Of a stretch of 14,755 nt of DNA, positions 10,501-14,755 are shown piece by piece. Position 1 is the first letter of the stretch, and each line of letters begins with the position of its first letter. The stretch lies in contig JBIKSZ010000079.1 of the NCBI GenBank assembly GCA_044348345.1, forward strand, positions 1-14,755, in the 5' to 3' direction. Origin of the DNA: Falsiroseomonas sp044348345. Its GTDB lineage: Bacteria > Pseudomonadota > Alphaproteobacteria > Acetobacterales > Acetobacteraceae. The position numbers and the translations under genes were made by a program. A model generated the notes under the pieces. That model was not told where the DNA came from. It saw nothing but the letters and a program-made list of their open reading frames with translations, and made no database searches.

Positions 10501-10594
10501 CCACGAGGCCGCCCGTGGGCAGGCGGAAGGGCTGGCCCGGCACGGGGCGGGAGAGGGCCGGCGTGGCGGCCGGGTGCTCGCGCTGCGCGTTCAT
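7577..10594 (-). CDS. soxA: Sarcosine oxidase alpha subunit SoxA
   Basis: A 1005-residue subunit of the cytoplasmic heterotetrameric sarcosine oxidase, which carries NAD and folate sites; the enzyme turns sarcosine, O2 and tetrahydrofolate into glycine, 5,10-methylene-tetrahydrofolate and H2O2. The N-terminal ferredoxin-like domain has the signature VGRSFKYHRPRGIL (66-79). A dinucleotide fold follows (DVLVVGSGPAGLMAAL, GSGPAG at 194-199), with a second pyridine-nucleotide half. The linker motif HVKRYTTLGMATDQGKTANV and a C-terminal GcvT-type aminomethyltransferase domain (from about residue 620) bind folate and take the methyl carbon. ATG at 10594 overlaps the soxD stop (ATGA) and fixes the start; the frame upstream of it is a shadow of soxD. 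Full-length, no break seen. Confidence 0.97.
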   Translation of the reverse strand: MNAQREHPAATPALSRPVPGQPFRLPTGGLVDRAATLSFTFDGRRLTGLAGDTLASALIANGVHLVGRSFKYHRPRGILAAGPEEPNALVELRSGARREPNTRATQAELFDGLEARSQNRFPSLGFDLGAVNGFFAPMLGAGFYYKTFMWPAAFWEKLYEPLIRRAAGLGRAPKGPDPDHYERAHLHCDVLVVGSGPAGLMAALAAGRAGARVALLEEDALLGGRLLAEAEEVDGIPGADWARGLEAELAALPRVRILRRTSAFAVLDGGLVAAVERVADHLPMPPAHLPRQRYWKIAARRIVLAAGSLERPVVFGGNDRPGVMLAGAVRTYLNRYAALPGLRAVVFTAGDDGWRTVADLLRAGAGIEAVVDARPEVAPAQARLAQQAGARLVVGGSVIATRGRLRLTAVEIADARGRVEGVGADLLAMGGGWNPSLHLACHLGGKPGWDDALQAFVPGALPPGMAVAGAASGRFATAAALADGAREGAAAARDCGFASAEPPVPRARDAEDLRAPLFHVAASRGKAFVDFQHDVTVQDVSLAHREGFRSVEHVKRYTTLGMATDQGKTANVTGLAILAEVAGRSIPGTGTTIFRPPWTPVAIGVIAGHHRGKAFRPTRHTPTHAWAAAQGASFVEVGPWLRAQWYARPGETDWQASVNREVAAARSAAGICDVSTLGKIEVVGPGAAALLDLAYANTISTLAVGRIRYGLMLREDGFVMDDGTVARLAEDRFFVTTTTANAAKVLQHLEFCHQVLRPELDMSLLSVTDAWAQLSIAGPRSREIVAGLVDAGPDLSNAALPHMAWCAVSVGGVPARLYRLSFSGEMAFELGVPPEFGAAVMGRAVEFGATPYGTEALGVLRIEKGHPAGGELNGQTTARDLGLGRMVSTKKDCIGRVMAQRPALVDPARPVLVGLKPVNPADRIRAGSHLLMPGDAAITANDQGHVTSACFSPTLGHPIALALLARGAERMGQRVRIFDSVRGGDLEAVVCPPVFVDPEGVRSRG

Positions 10595-10851
10595 GCCGCC
10601 TGCTCCCGCGCCGGGGTCACGGACAGCACGGCATGGCTCCGCGTGTCGCGCTCCACGACGAGCCAGCTGCGGCAGCCATGGGTGTGGTGCCAGAGCTCGC
10701 GATGCGGCCCGGCGGGGTTGTCGCGCAGGTGGACATAGGCGTGCCACGCCTCGGCCGGTGCGTCGGGCGCGGGGCGCTCCAGGCCGGCGGCGCCGAGGAT
10801 GGTGAACTCGTCATTGCCGCGGGTGCCGCAATGGGGGCAGGGGATGCGCAT
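10591..10851 (-). CDS. soxD: Sarcosine oxidase delta subunit SoxD
   Basis: An 86-residue subunit that binds structural zinc in heterotetrameric sarcosine oxidase. It opens MRIPCPHCGTRGNDEF, with Cys5 and Cys8, and later has WHHTHGC with His56 and Cys60. The C-x2-C plus H-x3-C pattern is the zinc site known in this subunit. The segment EAWHAYVHLRDNPAGPH is typical of the family. ATG 10851 is chosen because the protein then starts exactly at the conserved MxIPCPxCG opening; the 20 extra codons upstream are out of family and overlap soxB. It lies 13 bp after soxB and overlaps soxA by 4 bp. Confidence 0.95.
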   Translation of the reverse strand: MRIPCPHCGTRGNDEFTILGAAGLERPAPDAPAEAWHAYVHLRDNPAGPHRELWHHTHGCRSWLVVERDTRSHAVLSVTPAREQAA

Positions 10852-10864
10852 GGCCGCGTGCTCT

Positions 10865-12115
10865 TCAGTGCAGGTTCGGCTGGGCGCCCGCGCCCTTCTC
10901 GTCCACGACATGGCCCGTCGCGAAGCGGTCCAGGCGGAAGCCGGCGTTCAGCGCATGCGGCTGGCCGGTCGCGATGGTGTGCGCGAAGCACCAGCCCGAG
11001 GCGGGCGTCGCCTTGAAGCCGCCGTAGCACCAGCCGCAATTGAGGAAGAGGCCCTCGACCGGCGTGCGGTCGATGATCGGCGAGCCGTCCATGGACATGT
11101 CCATGATCCCGCCCCATTGCCTGAGGTAGCGGAGCCGCGAGAAGGCCGGGAACAGCGCCACCGCGCTTTCCATCACGTCTTCCACCACCGGCATGCTGCC
11201 CCGCTGGGCGTAGCTGTTGTAGCCATCGATGTCGCCGCCGAAGACCAGCCCGCCCTTATCGGACTGGCTGACGTAGAAATGGCCGGCGCCGAAGGTGACG
11301 ACCGTGTCGATCAGCGGCTTCACGGCCTCGCTGACGAAGGCCTGCAGCACATGGCTCTCGATCGGCAGGCGCAGCCCGGCCATGGCGGCGACGCGGCCCG
11401 AATTGCCTGCGGCCGCGAGGCCCACGCGCTTCGCGCCGATGAAGCCCCGCGTGGTCTCCACGCCGATGACGCGGCCGCCTTCCACGCGGATGCCCGTCAC
11501 CTCCGTGTTCTGGAGGATGTCCACGCCCCGGCGGTCGGCTGCGCGGGCATAGCCCCAGGCCACCGCGTCATGCCGCACGGTGCCGCCGCGCCGCTGCAGC
11601 AGCCCGCCCTTGATGGGAAAGCGCGCATTGTCGAGGTCGAGGCCGGGCACCATCGCGCGCACCTGCTCGCGGTCCAGCAATTCGGAATCCACGGCCGCCA
11701 GGTGCATGGCGTTGCCGCGCCGCGCATAGGCATCGCGCTGCGCGTCGGAATGGCAGAGGTTCAGCACCCCACGCTGGCTGACCATGGCGTTGTAGTTGAT
11801 GTCCTGCTCCAGCCCTTCCCACAGCTTGAGCGACCATTCGTAGAAGGGCGTGTTGGCCGGCAGCAGGTAGTTGGAGCGGATGATGGTGGTGTTCCGCCCG
11901 ATATTGCCGGAACCAAGATAGCCCTTCTCCAGCACGGCCACGTTCGTGATCCCGTGCTCCTTCGCTAAGTAGTAGGCCGTCGCGAGGCCATGGCCGCCGC
12001 CGCCGACGATCAGCGCGTCGTAGTCGGGCTTCGGCGCCGGATCGCGCCAGGCGGGCGTCCACGCCTTGTTCCCCGTGAACGCATTCCGCAGCAGGCTGAA
12101 GACGGAATAGTGCAT
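10865..12115 (-). CDS. soxB: Sarcosine oxidase beta subunit SoxB
   Basis: A 416-residue catalytic subunit of heterotetrameric sarcosine oxidase; it holds the FAD at which sarcosine is oxidised and the covalent FMN that passes electrons to oxygen. It opens MHYSVFSLLRNAFTGNKAW, has the FAD fold DALIVGGGGHGLATAYYL (GGGGHG 38-43), the canonical GSGNIGRNTTIIRSNYL, and GGTVRHDAVAWGYA, where His182 should be the flavin-linking histidine known in this family. NCGWCYGGFKATPASG near the end is also typical. The start at 12115 gives the usual length; upstream codons are out of family. The ribosome site is weak (GGAC). It is the first gene of the operon, divergent from the regulator across 59 bp. Confidence 0.97.
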   Translation of the reverse strand: MHYSVFSLLRNAFTGNKAWTPAWRDPAPKPDYDALIVGGGGHGLATAYYLAKEHGITNVAVLEKGYLGSGNIGRNTTIIRSNYLLPANTPFYEWSLKLWEGLEQDINYNAMVSQRGVLNLCHSDAQRDAYARRGNAMHLAAVDSELLDREQVRAMVPGLDLDNARFPIKGGLLQRRGGTVRHDAVAWGYARAADRRGVDILQNTEVTGIRVEGGRVIGVETTRGFIGAKRVGLAAAGNSGRVAAMAGLRLPIESHVLQAFVSEAVKPLIDTVVTFGAGHFYVSQSDKGGLVFGGDIDGYNSYAQRGSMPVVEDVMESAVALFPAFSRLRYLRQWGGIMDMSMDGSPIIDRTPVEGLFLNCGWCYGGFKATPASGWCFAHTIATGQPHALNAGFRLDRFATGHVVDEKGAGAQPNLH

Positions 12116-12174
12116 GGCGTCCGGTGCGAAGGGATGTTGACGGATACGATCCTCGCAGACACACCAGCCGCTCC
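12116..12174. promoter_or_regulatory. Divergent promoter/operator region between soxB and the regulator
   Basis: This 59-base gap must hold the start signals for the long minus-strand operon and perhaps the regulator. Two overlapping inverted repeats are visible: GGAT-ACG-ATCC at 12142-12152, and a wider pair TGCGAAGG (12125-12132) with CCTCGCA (12151-12157), which matches apart from one extra base. Either could be an operator. TTGACG at 12137-12142 and TACGAT at 12145-12150 overlap and are far too close together to form a standard promoter. Assignment as the control region rests mainly on gene layout. Confidence 0.5.
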
Positions 12175-13233
12175 ATGACCTCCAGCGACAGCAACTTGCC
12201 GCGCAGCGACGCGCGCTCCGGCCCGCCCGACCCGCGCGGGGCGGAGGCGCGCGCCGCCCTGCCGGTGCGGGACCGCGGCAAGGCGGGCCCACGGCGCGTG
12301 GGCTTCCTGCTCATCCCGGGCTTCGCCCTGATGGCCTATGGCTGCGCCATGGAACCCTACCGGGCCGCGAACGACCTGACGGGCAGGGATCTCTATCGCT
12401 GGCGCCATGCCTCGCCGGACGGGAAACCCGTCCTCGCCTCCAACGGCGTCGCCATCCTGCCCGACCAGGGAATCGAGCGGCCGATGGAGGTGGACGACCT
12501 CTTCGTTTGTGCCGGCGGCAATCCGTCGCGATTCGACAATCCGGCGACGCTTGCCTGGCTCCGCGCCCAGGCGGCGCGCGGGGTGCGGATCGGCGGAATC
12601 TCGGGCGGGCCCTTCCTGCTGGCGCGGGCCGGGCTGCTCGCCGGCCATCGCTGCACGGCGCATTGGGAGTACATCCCCGCGATGGCCGAGCATTTCCCGG
12701 GCCTCGACCTGACGCGCACGATCTACGAGATCGACCGGGACCGCTGCACGAGTTCCGGTGGCACCGCCGCGCTCGACATGATGCTGGCGCTGATCGCAGC
12801 GGAATATGGGCGCCCGCTCGCCCATGCCGTGTCCGAATGGTTCCTCCATACCCGCATGCGGGAGGGCGGCGAGAGCCAGCGGATGAGCCTCAGGGAGCGC
12901 TACGGGGTCGGCCATCCGACCCTTCTCGCCGTGCTGGAGCGCATGGAGCGCGCGCTCGAGGAACCGCTGGAGCGAGCTGATCTGGCCGCGGCGGGCGGCG
13001 TGTCCCTCCGGCAGCTCGAGCGCCTGTTCCGTGCGCATCTCGGCCGGACGATCGGGGAGCACTACCTGGCGCTGCGGCTCGACCGCGCGCGGGCGCTGCT
13101 GCGGCAGACCAGCCTGCCGGTGCTGGAGGTGGCGCTCGCTTCGGGCTTCACCTCGGCGGCGCATTTCTCCCGCGCCTATTGCACCCGCTTCGGCCTGCCT
13201 CCCCGGTCGGAGCGCCTGCGGCCTGTCGCCTGA
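12175..13233 (+). CDS. GlxA/GbdR-like AraC-family transcriptional regulator
   Basis: A 352-residue regulator with an N-terminal DJ-1/PfpI (class-I glutamine amidotransferase-like) sensor domain and a C-terminal AraC DNA-binding domain. The sensor begins RVGFLLIPGFALMAYGCAMEP (41-61), includes YRWRHASPDGKPVLASNGV, and carries GISGGPFLLARAGLLAGHRC then TAHWEY; the elbow position that is Cys in active DJ-1-type enzymes is Ser143, so it is a binding rather than catalytic domain. The two helix-turn-helices lie at about 269-290 and 314-341. This build is shared with GbdR and SouR, which respond to glycine betaine/dimethylglycine and sarcosine in Pseudomonas, and its position divergent from soxB fits that job. 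The start could be GTG 12124 instead; neither start has a good ribosome site. Substrate and targets are inferred. Confidence 0.9.
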   Translation: MTSSDSNLPRSDARSGPPDPRGAEARAALPVRDRGKAGPRRVGFLLIPGFALMAYGCAMEPYRAANDLTGRDLYRWRHASPDGKPVLASNGVAILPDQGIERPMEVDDLFVCAGGNPSRFDNPATLAWLRAQAARGVRIGGISGGPFLLARAGLLAGHRCTAHWEYIPAMAEHFPGLDLTRTIYEIDRDRCTSSGGTAALDMMLALIAAEYGRPLAHAVSEWFLHTRMREGGESQRMSLRERYGVGHPTLLAVLERMERALEEPLERADLAAAGGVSLRQLERLFRAHLGRTIGEHYLALRLDRARALLRQTSLPVLEVALASGFTSAAHFSRAYCTRFGLPPRSERLRPVA

Positions 13234-13343
13234 AGGCAAGAAAGCGTCGCTGCCGGGCAAAGCGGGCGAGGTCTCGCCAGCAATGATCCTGTGACGCAGG
13301 CGGAAGCTGCGCCGCCCTGGGATGGGAGAGGAGGTCACGAGCG
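13234..13343 (+). promoter_or_regulatory. Gap upstream of amino-acid binding protein, with palindrome and strong ribosome site
   Basis: This 110-base gap separates the regulator from the next same-strand gene. It holds a perfect 14-base palindrome GGCGAGGTCTCGCC-type dyad (GGCGAG 13265-13270, CTCGCC 13273-13278), a possible operator or weak hairpin, and an AGGAGGT ribosome site at 13329-13335, eight bases before the ATG. No clear -35/-10 pair was found. Whether the downstream genes have their own promoter cannot be decided. Confidence 0.4.
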
Positions 13344-14231
13344 ATGAGCCTTGCAACCACGACCCGGCGCGCGCTGCTTGCGCTTGCTGCCGCCATCGGC
13401 CTCGGCGCGGGATGGACCGCGCCGGTGGCTGCCCAGGCGCCCGCTGCCGCGCCGCAGGCCCAGGCTTCGGACACGCTGCAGCGCATCCTGCGCGAGGGCC
13501 GGCTGCGGGTCGGCGTGCGCGCGGATTACCGCCCCTGGGGCTTCCGCAACCCGGCGGGCGAGTTCGAGGGGATGGAGATCCAGATGGCGCGCGACGTGGC
13601 GCGCACCCTCGGCGTCACGCCCGAATTCGTCCCGGTGGTCGCGGCGAACCGCATGCAGTTCCTGGCCCAGGGCCAGATCGACCTGATGATCGCGACGATG
13701 TCCGACACCGCGGAGCGCCGCGGCATCGTCGGCATCGTGCATCCCAACTACTATTCCTCCGGCTTCAACGTGCTGATGCCGCGCAACGTCCAGGTGCGGG
13801 AGTGGGAACAGCTGCGCGGCCGGCAGCTCTGCGCTATCCAGGGCGCCTGGTACAACCGCCCGGCGTCCGAGCGCTTCGGCGCCGAGATCGTGGCCTTCAC
13901 CGGCATCGCGGAGGTCGAGACCGCGCTGACGCAGCGCCGCTGCCTCGGCTGGATCTACGATGACAACCTGATCGCGGTGATGTTGGCCGACCCGTCCGGC
14001 CGCTGGCGGGACTGGCACCAGCCGCTGCCGAGCCAGAGCGATACGCCCTGGGGCCTCGCGGTGCGTCTGGCCGACGTGAACAGCCCCTTCGGCCGCTTCA
14101 TGTCGGGCATGGTCGCCGGTTGGCATCGCAGCGGCCAGCTGCTGACCTGGGAGCGGGAGGCCGGCATCGCCGAGAGCCCCTTCCTGCGCCGCATGCATGA
14201 GGCGATGCGCGACCATATCCGCCAGCAGTAA
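13344..14231 (+). CDS. Polar amino-acid ABC transporter periplasmic binding protein
   Basis: A 295-residue solute-binding protein of the HisJ/GltI (SBP_bac_3) family, which captures amino acids or related small ligands in the periplasm. The signal sequence MSLATTTRRALLALAAAIGL leads to an Ala/Pro-rich stretch ending near residue 41. The twin Arg suggests a weak Tat-like motif, but Sec export is more likely. The domain starts LREGRLRVGVRADYRPWGFR (49-68), with GEFEGMEIQMARDVARTLGV (72-91) and QIDLMIATMSDTAERR. Cysteines in RQLCAIQ and QRRCLGW may form a disulfide. A strong AGGAGGT ribosome site supports the start. A permease gene follows 67 bp downstream, so this is a separate importer from the Dpp-type one. 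The ligand is unknown. Confidence 0.93.
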   Translation: MSLATTTRRALLALAAAIGLGAGWTAPVAAQAPAAAPQAQASDTLQRILREGRLRVGVRADYRPWGFRNPAGEFEGMEIQMARDVARTLGVTPEFVPVVAANRMQFLAQGQIDLMIATMSDTAERRGIVGIVHPNYYSSGFNVLMPRNVQVREWEQLRGRQLCAIQGAWYNRPASERFGAEIVAFTGIAEVETALTQRRCLGWIYDDNLIAVMLADPSGRWRDWHQPLPSQSDTPWGLAVRLADVNSPFGRFMSGMVAGWHRSGQLLTWEREAGIAESPFLRRMHEAMRDHIRQQ

Positions 14232-14247
14232 GGGTTCGGGGGCGGGC

Positions 14248-14266
14248 GGTGGCCGTGGCCGCCACC
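14248..14266 (+). promoter_or_regulatory. Stem-loop between binding protein and permease genes
   Basis: GGTGGC (14248-14253) pairs with GCCACC (14261-14266) around a 7-base loop, in the gap after the binding-protein stop. It mirrors the stem-loop at 5310-5332 in the other transport operon and probably likewise limits read-through and protects the upstream message. It is GC-rich sequence, so chance pairing is possible. Confidence 0.4.
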
Positions 14267-14298
14267 CGCGACCAGGCCCATGAGCCTTGGGGCGCCGC

Positions 14299-14755
14299 AT
14301 GGAACTGATCGCCGAGTTCTTCCGGGATCTGCGCGCCACCACCGGGCTCAACTTCACGATCTTCTACGACCCCTTCGACGTGGCGCGCTTCTGGCGCGCC
14401 TTCCTGGTGACGTGTGAACTCGCGGCGCTGTCCGTCGTCCTCTCCATCGCCATCGGCATCGTGGGCGCCTTCGGGCAGGGCGCGCGGTTCCGGCCCGTCG
14501 CCTGGTTCGTGAACGCCTATGTCGCCTTCTTCCGGAACACGCCGCCGCTGGTGCAGATGTATTTCTTCTTCTTCGCCCTCGGCGCCATCACGCCCACCGT
14601 GCCGGATGACATCGGCATGGAGGTTCCGCTGGTCTCCAGCTTTGCCTGGGCGCTCATCGCGCTGTCGCTGTTTGCCGGCGCCTTCAACGTGGAGATCTTC
14701 CGCAGCGGCATCGAGGCAGTTCCGCGTTCCACGCTGGAAGCCGCGGAGGCGCTCG
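14299..14755 (+). CDS. HisM/HisQ-type amino-acid ABC permease, N-terminal part (runs off the window)
   Basis: The frame from ATG 14299 stays open to the window edge, giving 152 codons of an inner-membrane permease of the polar amino-acid class. It opens MELIAEFFRDLRATTGLNFT. Helix one lies at about 34-58, followed by the family hallmark FFRNTPPLVQMYFFFFAL (77-94). A third helix lies at about 112-130, then EIFRSGIEAVPRSTLEAAEA (132-151), which enters the ATPase-docking loop. The family is normally about 220-280 residues, so roughly a third to a half is missing to the right. The start is preceded only by a weak GGGG. Being just downstream of the binding protein, it should form the same importer; a second permease and an ATPase are expected beyond the edge. 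Confidence 0.92.
   Translation, partial: MELIAEFFRDLRATTGLNFTIFYDPFDVARFWRAFLVTCELAALSVVLSIAIGIVGAFGQGARFRPVAWFVNAYVAFFRNTPPLVQMYFFFFALGAITPTVPDDIGMEVPLVSSFAWALIALSLFAGAFNVEIFRSGIEAVPRSTLEAAEAL

Noticed and set aside
8663..10738. 691-codon plus-strand open frame opposite soxA
   Set aside because: Antisense shadow of a gene with every expected SoxA motif; no motif or ribosome site of its own.
12137..12150. TTGACG and TACGAT as a sigma-70 promoter for the regulator
   Set aside because: The two hexamers are nearly adjacent rather than about 17 bases apart, so they cannot be a -35/-10 pair.
13335..14357. 340-codon minus-strand open frame opposite the amino-acid binding protein
   Set aside because: It crosses the binding-protein gene, the gap and the permease start; composition is shadow-like and the plus-strand genes are clear.

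Overview
The window is very GC-rich DNA with long, tightly packed genes and heavy GC-driven antisense open frames. Gene content and style fit an alphaproteobacterium, most likely of the Rhodospirillales/Acetobacteraceae (Roseomonas-like) type. That placement is inference from composition and gene style, not from a marker gene.

Left edge (1-284): the left end of an IS3-family insertion sequence reads out of the window on the minus strand. It has a recognisable terminal repeat and the first 17 codons of OrfA. It abuts, head to head, a plus-strand fragment of a related orfA that breaks off after about 34 codons. This is an insertion-sequence scar. A strong hairpin at 297-326 lies just beyond the end of the long minus-strand gene array.

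Main region (355-12115, all minus strand, read from high to low coordinates): soxB, soxD, soxA and soxG encode a complete heterotetrameric sarcosine oxidase. They are followed by a five-gene cassette: a peptide/opine-class (SBP_bac_5) periplasmic binding protein, two DppB/DppC-type permeases, a fused double ATPase, and a FAD-dependent DAO-family oxidoreductase. Most junctions are 4-bp ATGA/GTGA overlaps. The only real gaps are 91 bp between soxG and the binding-protein gene and 38 bp between that gene and the first permease gene; both hold stem-loops. The layout suggests one co-expressed unit that imports an N-methylated or N-substituted amino compound and oxidises it in the cytoplasm. SoxBDAG converts sarcosine (plus tetrahydrofolate) to glycine, methylene-tetrahydrofolate and H2O2; the extra DAO oxidase may act on the imported precursor or a by-product.

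Right region (12116-14755, plus strand): a GlxA/GbdR-like regulator (DJ-1/PfpI-like domain plus AraC helix-turn-helix) diverges from soxB across a 59-bp gap and is the obvious candidate regulator. Downstream are a second, unrelated binding protein of the polar amino-acid (HisJ/GltI) class and the first 152 codons of its HisM-type permease, which runs off the window. The locus therefore carries two different import systems around one sarcosine oxidase operon.

No tRNA, rRNA, CRISPR array or replication origin was recognised. No wholly new system is evident. The most noteworthy feature is the physical coupling of soxBDAG to a Dpp-type importer and an additional amine oxidase, whose substrate cannot be read from the sequence.
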